A stretch of DNA of 64,000 nt. It comes from Alteromonas sp. IB21 (GTDB lineage: Bacteria; Pseudomonadota; Gammaproteobacteria; Enterobacterales; Alteromonadaceae). A program made the translations under genes and the position numbers. Position 1 is the stretch's first letter. Each line of letters opens with the position of its first letter. The notes under the pieces were generated by a model, which saw nothing but the letters and a program-made list of their open reading frames with translations, ran no database searches and had not been told where the DNA came from. Shown here piece after piece: positions 45,352 to 54,802 of this stretch. The DNA is taken from NCBI RefSeq assembly GCF_016405965.1, contig NZ_JAEFCD010000008.1, positions 62,001 through 126,000 of the forward strand. Direction: 5' to 3'.

Positions 45352-46425
45352 TTACCTCATCTTAAAAGGTAATGGTTTAATTGAATCAACCAGCGTGCCG
45401 TCATTTACTGCGCGCATAAAGTATTCCCCTAACCTATCGGTTTCTTTTAACACCGTTTGCCAATACTTAATGCGGGTGTCTGCGTCAAGCACCTCAAAAT
45501 CTTTGCGATCAGGTATTTTACTGTAGGGTAAATTAGCAACAAACGACGCGGACGGAACTAGCATGACCACGTTGTCGTAGCTAGATTGGTGTGGCACTCT
45601 GCCTTTTAACCCCTTATCAAACCAACCCGGGATCGGCTTATCGTAGAAGTGGGGATATAAAACTAAACCTTCATCTGGCCCAAACGACAGATCAAAATGA
45701 TAATCGACTATCCCACCATCTCTATACATCCCAGGTGGGGCGCCCTCAATATTTTGAACCCCTTCGATAACTACCGGAATTGAGCCTGATGCCAATAAAG
45801 CGCTATGAATATTGCCTATGGTTAAATCGTGGTATTGCGTGGGCAGCCCGTAAGGGTCTTTTATGGCAAAGTCTGTATCGGGCGTAGAGAAAACGTATCG
45901 CGTATACAAGCGAGAAAGGTTCTTCCTGCTTACCGTGTTAGCTGCGGCACTCATTGCAAGGCCGGAAAGTTGCCTAAATTTGCTTTCAAAGCGGGTGGCG
46001 CCTAAACATTTTGCCACAATAAGGTGAGCTTTGAATCGGGGATTCGACAATACCTCTTGCTTTCCTTTCTCATCTACCATTTCTTTCAACAGGTCTTCTG
46101 CTTTAGCGGTAATTTCCCTTGGCGTTGGTTTATCGCTATACGTGGTGGTTGAATAAGACGATGCCAGACGGTTAATTGCGGCAAGTGGGTCATTTTGCAC
46201 CGCGCAGATCGCACGAAACGCGCCAGCAGATGAACCTATCACGTGAATTTGATGTTCGATGTTAGCAAACCACTCGGGAAACAGTACACGGTCTAAACCT
46301 GCAAGAGAAAACCATTTCGGTCCACCTGAAGCGCCTAAAAAGTAATTAAATAGTTCCGGACGAAAGCCGTTTTTCATTATTACTTCACGTGCTGTTTTTC
46401 CTGCATATATGTCTAAAGGTGCCAC
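45352..46425 (-). CDS. Patatin-like phospholipase family protein
   Basis: A 357-residue protein with the patatin features: oxyanion loop GASGGPKWFSL near residue 32, nucleophile elbow GSSAGAF near residue 66 and the catalytic DGG in YRDGGIVDYHFDL near residue 235. No signal peptide, so probably cytoplasmic. It would hydrolyse acyl esters. The GTG start at 46425 has AAGGA seven bases upstream; no nearby ATG fits better. Confidence 0.83.
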   Translation of the reverse strand: MAPLDIYAGKTAREVIMKNGFRPELFNYFLGASGGPKWFSLAGLDRVLFPEWFANIEHQIHVIGSSAGAFRAICAVQNDPLAAINRLASSYSTTTYSDKPTPREITAKAEDLLKEMVDEKGKQEVLSNPRFKAHLIVAKCLGATRFESKFRQLSGLAMSAAANTVSRKNLSRLYTRYVFSTPDTDFAIKDPYGLPTQYHDLTIGNIHSALLASGSIPVVIEGVQNIEGAPPGMYRDGGIVDYHFDLSFGPDEGLVLYPHFYDKPIPGWFDKGLKGRVPHQSSYDNVVMLVPSASFVANLPYSKIPDRKDFEVLDADTRIKYWQTVLKETDRLGEYFMRAVNDGTLVDSIKPLPFKMR

Positions 46426-46570
46426 TTACATTCCTTGCTGCTAACAGGCTAGAAAACCTGTTGTTTTATCTAATCCGGTGGAATTTAACAGTAAAATGGG
46501 CAAAAGTAACCGTCAACGCCTTTCCTCATACCCTGCTCAGACCACATCGATAAAGCCTATACACGGTAAA

Positions 46571-46999
46571 CTAAGGAGTGAGCGCATCTATCACTTTTAG
46601 AAATACGCGATACTCATCATCAGTGATATTTTCTAGTCGTTTGTTTTGCCATTCCACTACGCGAGGAATTATCTGCCCATACATTGCTTTTCCATCCTTT
46701 GATAGCGCGATTAGGCTAGACCTTTTGTCCTTTTTACTCAGCTTTTTTATCACCGCGCCATTCTTATTTAACCGTTCTATTGCACGAGATACCTGCACTT
46801 TGTCTAAGCGGGTAGCATGGGCTATCTCTTTCGCCGTTTTATACTGATTTTGAGAGTCCTCAAGGCATGCACCTAGCGTTGCCATAACTCGCCACTCTGG
46901 CATGGTAAGTTGATAGGCTTCATATTCTCTCGCAAGAGACCCGCTTAAGTCGCTAGCCAACATAGCGACCTTGTAGGCAAGCATGTCATTTAACTGCAC
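46571..46999 (-). CDS. MarR family transcriptional regulator
   Basis: A 142-residue winged-helix regulator: YQLTMPEWRVMATLG, the HTH TAKEIAHATRLDKVQVSRAIERL, and the wing LSKKDKRSSLIALSKDGKAM. It starts with GTG after AGGGG. It is divergent from hmgA, separated by 355 bases, and is a good candidate for control of tyrosine/homogentisate breakdown; that is inferred only from position. Confidence 0.88.
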   Translation of the reverse strand: MQLNDMLAYKVAMLASDLSGSLAREYEAYQLTMPEWRVMATLGACLEDSQNQYKTAKEIAHATRLDKVQVSRAIERLNKNGAVIKKLSKKDKRSSLIALSKDGKAMYGQIIPRVVEWQNKRLENITDDEYRVFLKVIDALTP

Positions 47000-47354
47000 C
47001 GTGTTACCCCTGACTTTTTAATCCACTGACTGACGTTTAGGTATGTTTTGCAGTAATAATTGCTCACGCTCCCTAGAGCTCCAGAACCTTGGAGCCTTTG
47101 AGCCATATAACCGCAACAACACTGGGCGTTAACCATTTTTTCCATGTCTTTGGTTTGAGCGAAGCACTGATTGATATCACTTCACGATTGATATCTTTGT
47201 AAACCTAACTTACCAATACCTAAGGTAAACCCAGAAGCTGCCTGCCCATCATTATTGATTTACATTTCATTTACCTCTAGCCTAGTTCATATAGTTTCAT
47301 TTGTAACTAATTTCAGCGCATAGCTGCCTTCTTGGCCTAACAGTGGAAAGCTTT
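47000..47354. other. Divergent promoter region marR / hmgA
   Basis: A 355-base region. It holds a hairpin GCTCCA-GAACCT-TGGAGC around 47079-47096 and, nearer hmgA, an inverted pair TAGTT (47292-47296) with AACTA (47305-47309) in AT-rich DNA, which could be a MarR site. No RNA gene was recognised. Confidence 0.4.
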
Positions 47355-48650
47355 ATGGAAAACTTATCGTATTTAACCGGGTTTAATAATGAACATGAAA
47401 CCGAAGCCTTGCCTGGGGCGCTGCCTAAAGGACAATTCAGCCCACAGAAGGTCAACTATAAGCTATACGCTGAACAATTCAGCAGCACTGCTTTCACTGC
47501 ACCAAGAGCTGAAAACCGCCGAAGCTGGACATACCGACTGCGCCCATCTATCGCCATGGGAGACTTTACTAGAATAGACAATGGCTTAGTTCGTACAGCA
47601 CCTGAGACTGATATTCCCTGTCCTCCTAATGTGCTTAGATGGGACCCGATTCCTCTTCCACAGCAAGATACTAATTTTGTTGATTCTCTCGTTACCATTG
47701 CCACCAATGGCGATGCCAAAACTCAAGTAGGAATGGGCATTCACTGCTACAGCGCCAACGCCAACATGCACAATCGCGTGTTTTATTCATCGGACGGTGA
47801 AATGCTTTTCGTCCCCCAGCTTGGCAAGATGGAAATGACGACCGAATTTGGAAAGCTACATGTTTCGGTAGGTGAAATTGCGGTTATTCCTCGCGGCGTG
47901 CGCTTTGCTATCAATCCGCTAGATGGTCCCATACGAGGTTATATTTGTGAAAACTACGGGCACCCTTTTGTTTTACCAGAACGCGGCCCCGTTGGCGCAA
48001 ATGGCTACACTAATCAAAGAGATTTTTGCTACCCCACCGCATGGTTTGAAGATAACGATACGCCGCATACCATGATCAATAAATTCTGTGGCAATCTGTT
48101 TGAAGCACAGCTTGACCATTCACCTTTCGACGTAGTGGCATGGGTAGGAAATTCTGCGCCTTATAAGTACGATCTTTCGCGGTTCAACGTTATGAACACC
48201 GTAAGTTTTGATCACCCCGACCCTTCTATATTTACTGTACTTACTTCACCTTCGGAACTTGAGGGTACGGCAAACGTAGATTTTGTAATTTTTCCGCCAA
48301 GGTGGATGGTTGCACAGCATACGTTCCGTCCTCCTTATTATCATAGAAATATTATGAGCGAGTTTATGGGGTTGATAGAGGGGACGTACGACGCGAAAGA
48401 ACACGGTTTCTTGCCAGGCGGTATGAGCCTGCACAACTGCATGACCCCTCACGGCCCAGAAGCAGAGGTTTTTGAAAAAGCGTCAAATGCCTCGCTAGCT
48501 CCTCAGCGTTATGAGAATACATTGGCGTTTATGTTCGAGTCTCGATACGCCATAGCGCCAACCGAGTTTGCCATGAACAGTGATTTACGCCAGCGCGATT
48601 ATCTAGCCTGTTGGAAAGGCCTTAAAAAGTACTATGACGGTGAGAAGTAA
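47355..48650 (+). CDS. hmgA: Homogentisate 1,2-dioxygenase
   Basis: A 431-residue enzyme. It opens with YLTGFNNEHETEALPGALP, and the iron ligands are in YHRNIMSEFMGLIEG (His, Glu) and GGMSLHNCMTPHGPE (His). It cleaves homogentisate to maleylacetoacetate in tyrosine/phenylalanine breakdown. hpd, the preceding enzyme, lies 257 bases downstream, but maleylacetoacetate isomerase and fumarylacetoacetase are not here. The ATG at 47355 with GGAAAG is preferred to a GTG at 47343. Confidence 0.95.
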   Translation: MENLSYLTGFNNEHETEALPGALPKGQFSPQKVNYKLYAEQFSSTAFTAPRAENRRSWTYRLRPSIAMGDFTRIDNGLVRTAPETDIPCPPNVLRWDPIPLPQQDTNFVDSLVTIATNGDAKTQVGMGIHCYSANANMHNRVFYSSDGEMLFVPQLGKMEMTTEFGKLHVSVGEIAVIPRGVRFAINPLDGPIRGYICENYGHPFVLPERGPVGANGYTNQRDFCYPTAWFEDNDTPHTMINKFCGNLFEAQLDHSPFDVVAWVGNSAPYKYDLSRFNVMNTVSFDHPDPSIFTVLTSPSELEGTANVDFVIFPPRWMVAQHTFRPPYYHRNIMSEFMGLIEGTYDAKEHGFLPGGMSLHNCMTPHGPEAEVFEKASNASLAPQRYENTLAFMFESRYAIAPTEFAMNSDLRQRDYLACWKGLKKYYDGEK

Positions 48651-48907
48651 AAATCACCGTTAGATGTATTGTTTTATGAACACATTCGACTGCAAGCCAA
48701 ATAGAGATTTTCTAAGCTTTGTCATAGCCTTAGATAAAACTATGAATACGTTAACGCGCGCTAAGGCAGCAACTGAAAACTAATCGTTACAGTTGTACTT
48801 TCCAGCATAAAAATCCGTTGTCGTACCCGCTATTGCTTGGTTTTTCACTGCACACTTACAATCAGGTAACAATTATAAAATGTGTTTTACGTTGAGGATG
48901 TAACGCT

Positions 48908-49981
48908 ATGGCTGATTTATTTGAAAACCCCATCGGTTTAGACGGTTTTGAGTTTTTGGAATTCACGGCGCCTAAGAAAGGAATGTTAGAACCTATTTTC
49001 GAAGCAATGGGATTTACTCGCGTTGCCCGCCACAAGTCGAAAGATGTAGAGCTTTGGCGTCAAGGTGATATCAACTTACTAAGCAACTACGAAAAAAATT
49101 GCCATGCGGGGTATTACGCGGAAGAACACGGACCGTCTGCGTGTGGCATGGCGTTTCGCGTAAAAGATTCTCAGCACGCCTATAAGGAAGTCCTTTCACG
49201 TGGCGCACAGCCTATGGACACACATACTGGCCCGATGGAGTTAAAACTTCCGGCCATTAAAGGTATTGGCGGCGCTATGCTGTACCTAATCGATAGGTAT
49301 CAAGGCGAAAATACCATTTATGATATTGATTTTAACTGGATTGAAGGCGTCGACCGTCATCCTGAAGGCTGTGGTTTTCATACGCTCGATCACCTTACTC
49401 ACAATGTATATCGTGGGCGTATGGACTTTTGGGCTGGATTCTATGAAAAGCTATTTAACTTCAGAGAAATTCGTTATTTTGACATTAAGGGCGAATATAC
49501 AGGGCTATTGTCTAAAGCGATGACAGCGCCTGATGGCAAAATTCGTATACCGTTGAACGAAGAAGCCATGGGTGGTGGTGGTCAAATTGAAGAATTCTTG
49601 ATGAAGTATAACGGTGAAGGGATCCAGCATATTGCCTTCGCCTGTGACGACCTAGTGGCGTGCTTAGATAAGCTCAGAGCGAAAGGCATGAAATTTATGA
49701 CGCCTCCGCCGAATACTTACTACGACATGCTTGAAGAGCGCCTTCCAGGGCACGGTGAAAATGTCGATGAACTTCAAAAACGAGGCATATTGTTAGACGG
49801 CACGACAGAAAATGGCGAGCCACGCCTTTTGCTTCAGATTTTCTCTGAGACAGTGTTCGGGCCGGTGTTTTTTGAGTTTATCCAACGTAAACAAGATGAA
49901 GGTTTCGGAGAAGGTAATTTCAAAGCGTTATTTGAATCAATTGAGCGCGACCAGGTTAACCGCGGCGTATTAAACAAGTAA
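48908..49981 (+). CDS. hpd: 4-Hydroxyphenylpyruvate dioxygenase
   Basis: A 357-residue VOC-fold dioxygenase. Iron ligands: His in [11 protein letters not shown], His in [11 protein letters not shown] and Glu in FFEFIQRK. It converts 4-hydroxyphenylpyruvate to homogentisate for HmgA. The 257-base gap to hmgA may contain its own promoter. Ribosome site GAGGA. A weak hairpin (GGACAAGTAG / CTACGTTGTCC, 50013-50040) follows the gene. Confidence 0.95.
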   Translation: MADLFENPIGLDGFEFLEFTAPKKGMLEPIFEAMGFTRVARHKSKDVELWRQGDINLLSNYEKNCHAGYYAEEHGPSACGMAFRVKDSQHAYKEVLSRGAQPMDTHTGPMELKLPAIKGIGGAMLYLIDRYQGENTIYDIDFNWIEGVDRHPEGCGFHTLDHLTHNVYRGRMDFWAGFYEKLFNFREIRYFDIKGEYTGLLSKAMTAPDGKIRIPLNEEAMGGGGQIEEFLMKYNGEGIQHIAFACDDLVACLDKLRAKGMKFMTPPPNTYYDMLEERLPGHGENVDELQKRGILLDGTTENGEPRLLLQIFSETVFGPVFFEFIQRKQDEGFGEGNFKALFESIERDQVNRGVLNK

Positions 49982-50051
49982 CCTTCATTAGAGAGTGAAA
50001 ATATCGAAGGAAGGACAAGTAGTTTTTGGCTACGTTGTCCTGCCCTCAGTT

Positions 50052-50411
50052 TTATCCTTTCTCATATAGCGCGCAGGCTGCCCCGCTTGGATCTGCAATT
50101 ACACAAAAGCTGTCGTTCCCATGATGTCGAATTTCACCCATTTGGGCCCCGCCATTCTCCACTACTGCAGCCAGAGCGATCTCTAAACTTTCAACGGTAA
50201 AATAATTTATCCACCCGCTAGGATAGTCGGCATTTACGCCCTGCTTATGACAGATTCCCCCTACTGGCGTGCCATCAGGTTTCATCACTACATAATCATT
50301 GTAGCCTCCCATGTCTATTGCTTCTTTTGTCCAGCCCATCACGGCTTCATAAAAGCCCACAAGTTCGGCTGCGTTTTCTGTGGTGATATCGCACCATGAT
50401 GAATCGGCCAT
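50052..50411 (-). CDS. VOC (glyoxalase/bleomycin-resistance) family protein
   Basis: A 119-residue single VOC domain: WCDITTENAAELVGFYEAVMGW and the C-terminal FCVIADPSGAACALYEKG. VOC proteins bind a metal and act on varied small molecules; no specific reaction can be assigned. It converges on hpd. Start at 50411 with AGGA nine bases away; the ATG at 50420 abuts that site. Confidence 0.8.
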   Translation of the reverse strand: MADSSWCDITTENAAELVGFYEAVMGWTKEAIDMGGYNDYVVMKPDGTPVGGICHKQGVNADYPSGWINYFTVESLEIALAAVVENGGAQMGEIRHHGNDSFCVIADPSGAACALYEKG

Positions 50412-50945
50412 AATTTGCATTCCTCAGATAAACAGTAAGAGTTCAAGATATAAATATAGCGCAAACAATGGCAATCGTTTTTGAACTAGCGCTTCGCAAA
50501 TATTTAAAGTGCCTTTAGTGAAAAATTGCATAAGCCAACAAATATTCACTGTGTAGTCACTATTATCAGATCGCACTTAGCAATTTTTACAATTGACGAC
50601 GGCCTGGCAGGTGTTTTTTATCTAGATCAATAAAGCATCTGGTTTTTTTCTAGCTCGATTTTTTGAAAAAAGCGACTATTGTCAAGGGAAGAAATTGCAA
50701 AAAGACTAAACATTTTTTATTTTAATGGTAGACACAGCCTGTGGAAAATGCTTGTAAAATCAAGAATGTTATCCACTGCGCATTGTTTGTACAGTTTAAA
50801 TTATCATTTAATAACAAACACTTACAATAAGACCCCAAACTACTCAACAAACTTATCCACAGATTAAGTGGATAACACGTAGAAGTTAGCCACAGTTAGT
50901 GGTTTAATGTGAACATCTTCGACGTTTTCATTTTCTTGGTTTCTC
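50412..50945. other. Long AT-rich intergenic region with DnaA-box cluster
   Basis: A 534-base region with no convincing gene. Its right half (50740-50894) carries five DnaA-box-like 9-mers; the left half has T-rich runs around 50605-50720. A 62-codon frame at 50679 runs through the boxes and looks non-coding. Confidence 0.6.
50740..50894. promoter_or_regulatory. Cluster of DnaA-box-like sites
   Basis: Sites: TGTGGAAAA (50740-50748), TTATCCACT (50769-50777), the consensus TTATCCACA (50853-50861), AGTGGATAA (50867-50875, inverted) and TTAGCCACA (50886-50894). The third and fourth form an inverted pair TTATCCAC-7-GTGGATAA. Five sites within 155 bases of AT-rich DNA suggest a DnaA-binding locus such as datA, DARS or an origin-like element; dnaA, gidA and mioC are not adjacent. 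Confidence 0.5.
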
Positions 50946-51335
50946 ATGCCCAAACAAACACTTTTAGTCAGAGAATCATTATTCACTATTCATAGCTTAG
51001 ATCCCCAAAGTAATATTCCAGCTTCTGTTCTCAATAGCCCGCTTTTTTTCTTGGGGAAAACAGAGGACGAGCTATCAATTGTGGTTCCCGACTCCGTCGA
51101 AGTTGATTCACTTGATAGTGACGAGGGTTGGCGAGCGTTAGAGCTTTTGGGTCCGTTACAACTATCTATGGTAGGCATAATGGCGCAAATTGGTGAGGTA
51201 CTTGCCTCGGCGAAAGTGGCAATATTTGTTGTATCAACTTTCGAAACTGACTTTTTTCTTGTTAAAGATAAAAAGTTAAGCGTCGCGATAAGTGCGTTAA
51301 AAGAAGCGGGCTACTCGGTAAATGAGGACCATTAG
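50946..51335 (+). CDS. ACT-domain (CASTOR-like) protein
   Basis: A 129-residue protein related to the paired-ACT CASTOR/DUF2241 type: LSIVVPDSVEVDS followed by GWRALELLGPLQLSMVGIMAQIGEVLASAKVAIFVVSTFETDFFLV. ACT domains sense amino acids or other small ligands. It overlaps the EIIA-like gene by 14 bases, so the two are likely made together. The start at 50946 lacks a clear ribosome site. Confidence 0.82.
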   Translation: MPKQTLLVRESLFTIHSLDPQSNIPASVLNSPLFFLGKTEDELSIVVPDSVEVDSLDSDEGWRALELLGPLQLSMVGIMAQIGEVLASAKVAIFVVSTFETDFFLVKDKKLSVAISALKEAGYSVNEDH

Positions 51336-51840
51336 ATCTGTGAACGCCAAACAACTTCAGAACGCACCAGATAAATTCACCAAAGAATTTCATACCCTAA
51401 GCCCATTTTCTGGTCAGGTTGTACCTATTTCACAAGTAGATGAGCCCTTTTTCAAAAAAGGTTACATGGGACCTGGCGCTGCGGTAACTTCTACTTCTAA
51501 TACCGTAGTATCACCATTTGATGGAAAAGTGCTGAGCGTGACTCCCTTAGACTACGCTATTGATATACAGTCAAAAGCGGGTCTTAAATGTAGAGTGAAA
51601 TATGGCGGCGACACAAGTCATCTTCACGGCGCGCAATTTGGTTGTTCGTTAAAACCAGGTGACGCCATTTCGAACAAACATCCCCTTTTTACTGTAAATT
51701 CTGCGTGGCTAAAACAACGGGGCGTAAGCAATATATGTGTGCTAACCGTGCTTAATTCACAAGCACTTCTCGGTGTGGTGCCTACCAGACAACGATTTGT
51801 AGAAGCCGGGACCGACGTTCTTTTCACCCTCTACCTCTAG
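51322..51840 (+). CDS. EIIA-Glc-like protein without phosphorylatable histidines
   Basis: A 172-residue protein with the PTS EIIA-Glc (Crr) fold: LSPFSGQVVPISQVDEPFF, GAAVTSTSNTVVSPFDGKVL and GDTSHLHGAQFGCSLKPGDA align with Crr. At the place of Crr His75 it has Tyr78, and at Crr His90 (VHFGIDT) it has Lys93 (VKYGGDT). It cannot work as a normal phosphocarrier and is more likely a regulator, or binds another ligand. An in-frame GTG at 51340, after the upstream stop, is an alternative start. It overlaps the ACT-domain gene by 14 bases. No other PTS genes are near. Confidence 0.75.
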   Translation: MRTIRSVNAKQLQNAPDKFTKEFHTLSPFSGQVVPISQVDEPFFKKGYMGPGAAVTSTSNTVVSPFDGKVLSVTPLDYAIDIQSKAGLKCRVKYGGDTSHLHGAQFGCSLKPGDAISNKHPLFTVNSAWLKQRGVSNICVLTVLNSQALLGVVPTRQRFVEAGTDVLFTLYL

Positions 51841-52061
51841 TGCGTGTTGATATTTTCAGTCCATTAAGTCGTAAATTCGTAACGCAAAGTTCAACATGTC
51901 TTAATGCCTCTGCGTTAAAAATACATGGTAAGTAAGTTTATCAACGTACTCACAGCTTGTATGATGTAGCAAAAGGTAAACGAATTTTCGGTGCGCTGCT
52001 TTAGAAGGAGCTTTGTTATCTCTATACAGTATCAGTCATCTTTAGATTAGCGCCCAATATA

Positions 52062-52088
52062 GGCACTGTTGAAAATAGTGCCTTCTTT
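52062..52088 (+). terminator. Terminator upstream of yffB
   Basis: GGCACT (52062-52067) and AGTGCC (52077-52082) form a short stem followed by TTCTTTG. It probably ends the ACT/EIIA-like transcript. Confidence 0.5.
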
Positions 52089-52122
52089 GTAAATACAACT
52101 AAGTAGTACGGAAGAATTCATC

Positions 52123-52470
52123 ATGAGCACTATCCTTTACGGGATCCCAAACTGCGACACCATAAAAAAAGCGAAAAAATGGTTAACCGAGAATGAGATT
52201 ACGTTTTCATTTCACGATTATCGCAAAGACGGTATTGATAACAATTTTCTAGTACGAGCAGAAGCCGAGTTGGGCTGGGAAGCTATGATAAACAAACGCG
52301 GCACCACTTATCGTCAATTAGACGAACAAGAAAAGGCGTTTCTGGATAAAGATAAAGCCCTCGCTTTGCTTGAACTGCACCCAGCAATGGTGAAGCGCCC
52401 TATTCTTTTGCACAACGACACCTTTCACATTGGCTTCAAACCGGCACAATATGAGGAAATATTTTGTTAA
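52123..52470 (+). CDS. yffB: ArsC/Spx-family reductase-like protein YffB
   Basis: A 115-residue thioredoxin-fold protein of the ArsC family. N-terminal [16 protein letters not shown] with a single active-site-type Cys, then RGTTYRQL and VKRPILLHN. The yffB-dapE pair is conserved in many gammaproteobacteria, and here the two overlap by 7 bases. Its biochemical role is not established. SD GGAAG-like sequence precedes the ATG. Confidence 0.9.
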   Translation: MSTILYGIPNCDTIKKAKKWLTENEITFSFHDYRKDGIDNNFLVRAEAELGWEAMINKRGTTYRQLDEQEKAFLDKDKALALLELHPAMVKRPILLHNDTFHIGFKPAQYEEIFC

Positions 52471-53600
52471 ACGACTCTGTTATTGATATTGCTAAGCAAT
52501 TAATTAATCGCCGCTCTGTAACCCCAGAGGATGCTGGCTGCCAAGAAGCGATGGGGGAATTCTTGGGCGCACTGGGTTTTAACAATGAATCCATGGTGTT
52601 TGAGGACACAACCAACCTTTGGTCTCGCCGAGGAAAGGAGGGCCCGGTTTTTTGTTTCGCTGGGCATACTGATGTAGTACCGAGCGGCCCTGAAGATGCG
52701 TGGAAAACGCCGCCGTTTACCGCAACAGAGATAGAAGGTTATTTGCATGGTCGCGGCGCAGCCGATATGAAAGGTAGCCTTGCGGCAATGCTGGTAGCTA
52801 CTCGCGAGTTTGTAAATAAATACCCCGACCACAAAGGCAGTATCGCCTATTTGATTACCAGTGACGAGGAAGGGCCTTTTATCAACGGTACCACTCGCGT
52901 TATCGATACCCTTGAAGCACGCAATGAAAAAATTGATTGGTGTATTGTTGGCGAACCGTCGTCTACTGATGAAGTAGGTGATATCGTTAAGAACGGTCGT
53001 CGGGGGTCGTTAACGGGTGATTTGGTTGTTAATGGCATTCAAGGCCATGTTGCCTACCCTCATTTGGCAAAAAACCCGGTGCACAGCGCAATGGCAGCCC
53101 TTGATGAGTTAGCTAAATCTCACTGGGATAACGGCAACGATTTTTTCCCACCTACAAGTTTCCAAATTTCTAATATTCACGCAGGTACAGGTGCGGGTAA
53201 TGTTATACCTGGTGAACTCCACGTATGTTTTAACTTCCGCTTTTCAACCGAGGTGACTGATCAAATCCTTATTGAACGGGTTACTGCCATTTTAGATGCA
53301 CACGAACTAGAATATGAGATTAAATGGACGTTTAACGGTCAACCATTTTTGACCGATACCGGTGCATTGCTAGAAGCGACGCAAGGTGCAATTGAAGCAG
53401 TAAAGGGTACCCCAACGGTGCTTTCCACAGCTGGCGGCACGTCAGATGGACGCTTTATTGCACCAACAGGCGCGCAAGTGATAGAGCTAGGGCCGGTAAA
53501 TGCCACTATTCACAAGATAGACGAATGCGTGAAAATGTCTGATTTAGAGCAGCTAGCTGATATGTACTTCGGTATCTTAGAACGCTTGCTGGCGAAATAG
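52464..53600 (+). CDS. dapE: Succinyl-diaminopimelate desuccinylase
   Basis: A 378-residue M20 di-zinc enzyme of lysine/diaminopimelate synthesis. Motifs: [52 protein letters not shown] and the dimer-domain [12 protein letters not shown]. It starts with TTG at 52464, seven bases after AGGA and inside the end of yffB, so translation is coupled. TTG is used because the protein begins right at the fold ([18 protein letters not shown] [20 protein letters not shown]). Confidence 0.95.
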   Translation: MLNDSVIDIAKQLINRRSVTPEDAGCQEAMGEFLGALGFNNESMVFEDTTNLWSRRGKEGPVFCFAGHTDVVPSGPEDAWKTPPFTATEIEGYLHGRGAADMKGSLAAMLVATREFVNKYPDHKGSIAYLITSDEEGPFINGTTRVIDTLEARNEKIDWCIVGEPSSTDEVGDIVKNGRRGSLTGDLVVNGIQGHVAYPHLAKNPVHSAMAALDELAKSHWDNGNDFFPPTSFQISNIHAGTGAGNVIPGELHVCFNFRFSTEVTDQILIERVTAILDAHELEYEIKWTFNGQPFLTDTGALLEATQGAIEAVKGTPTVLSTAGGTSDGRFIAPTGAQVIELGPVNATIHKIDECVKMSDLEQLADMYFGILERLLAK

Positions 53601-53615
53601 CCTCTATTGGTAGAT

Positions 53616-54314
53616 ATGAACCCGATATCAGAACAATCATGGTTAGGCCAGCAAAACGATACCCTCGTTGATGCAGGCAATGGCCATCGGCTGCATCGCG
53701 ACGTGATATCGCCGTTTCTTGCGATGCAGGATGCTGCGCAAAAAGACGGCGTAGACTTACAATTAGTCAGTAGTTTTCGTGATTTCGACAGGCAAACTGC
53801 CATATTTAACCGCAAATGGACTGGCCAAGCTCAGCTTCTCGATATCAAAGGCGACGAGCTGTCTTACGAAGCGCTCAGTGATAACGAAAAGCTTCACGCA
53901 ATTTTGACATGGTCTGCGCTACCGGGCGGCAGCCGCCACCATTGGGGCACTGATATTGACGTGTACGACAGAGCCGCCGTGCGTAACTGGGGCGGTAAGT
54001 TTAATCTTGTCGAAAGCGAATATTTAACGGGTGGCCCGTGCCATAAGCTTTCCTGTTGGCTCGCTGACAATATGGAAAAGTTTGGCTTTTATCGCCCTTT
54101 TTCATTTAATACTGGCGGTGTAGCGGTTGAGCCTTGGCATTTAAGCTTCGAAAACACGGCACGTGTTTTTGAAAATGCCAGAAACTTAGATGTCTTTACA
54201 AAGGCCATTGAACAAAGCGGTATAGAAGGCAAAACTTGTATTTTGCCGCAGTTGCCTACCCTGTATAATCGCTATGTTTTGAACAAAGGGCACGAGCCTA
54301 CGGAATTTTTATGA
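53616..54314 (+). CDS. M15 family D-alanyl-D-alanine carboxypeptidase-like protein
   Basis: A 232-residue protein with the VanY/M15 signature: LVSSFRDFDRQTAIFNRKW, the zinc-site GGSRHHWGTDIDVYD and EPWHLSFE. It should trim D-Ala or cell-wall peptides. No signal peptide is evident. It follows dapE by 15 bases, in keeping with a cell-wall cluster, and overlaps the next gene by 4 bases. The ATG at 53616 is used; a TTG at 53607 is possible. Confidence 0.82.
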   Translation: MNPISEQSWLGQQNDTLVDAGNGHRLHRDVISPFLAMQDAAQKDGVDLQLVSSFRDFDRQTAIFNRKWTGQAQLLDIKGDELSYEALSDNEKLHAILTWSALPGGSRHHWGTDIDVYDRAAVRNWGGKFNLVESEYLTGGPCHKLSCWLADNMEKFGFYRPFSFNTGGVAVEPWHLSFENTARVFENARNLDVFTKAIEQSGIEGKTCILPQLPTLYNRYVLNKGHEPTEFL

Positions 54315-54616
54315 GTACGACCTGGGTTATTATCATTATTGTTTTGGTATTGGGCGTTGTGGTTGGGAATATCACTTTGCTTAAATACAGTGCTAAATTT
54401 AAATTTCCTACGCCCTCTAAGCCTTTTGATGACGACAAAGACGACGATCAGCTCAAAAATACTGACGGCACGAATGCATCGAGTAATACGCAAAATGAAA
54501 ATTCAGCATTAGCTCAATCGCAGACTTCTCAGGCGCTTCCCCCAAATAAAGAAAAGCAAAGTTCTGATGGCGAGAATGCCGAAAGTAGCAAAAGCAGCCA
54601 GAAACCTGTCAAGTAA
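54311..54616 (+). CDS. DUF2897-like small membrane protein
   Basis: A 101-residue protein with one N-terminal membrane helix (VIIIIVLVLGVVVGNITLL, residues 6-24), a short basic patch (KYSAKFKFP) and a long acidic/polar Ser-Asn-Gln tail. The N-terminus fits DUF2897. Function unknown. It overlaps the M15 gene by 4 bases. Confidence 0.75.
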   Translation: MSTTWVIIIIVLVLGVVVGNITLLKYSAKFKFPTPSKPFDDDKDDDQLKNTDGTNASSNTQNENSALAQSQTSQALPPNKEKQSSDGENAESSKSSQKPVK

Positions 54617-54802
54617 CATCTTTCACATATAACCACATTAGCGATAGTAGCACTTGACGCTTACGCTTAATTTACTCCCCCCAAAAAATTAAGCGCATTT
54701 TGCAATCATGTACATGAACATTTGCACTGAAGAAATAGCCTTCAACTTAAACCGTTCACTATCTTCCTATCATCTGTAAACACACTCTAAGAGGTTCTAG
54801 AC

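Noticed and set aside
50679..50867. 62-codon plus-strand frame in the DnaA-box region
   Set aside because: It runs through the DnaA-box cluster, has no recognisable sequence features and starts at a rare codon.
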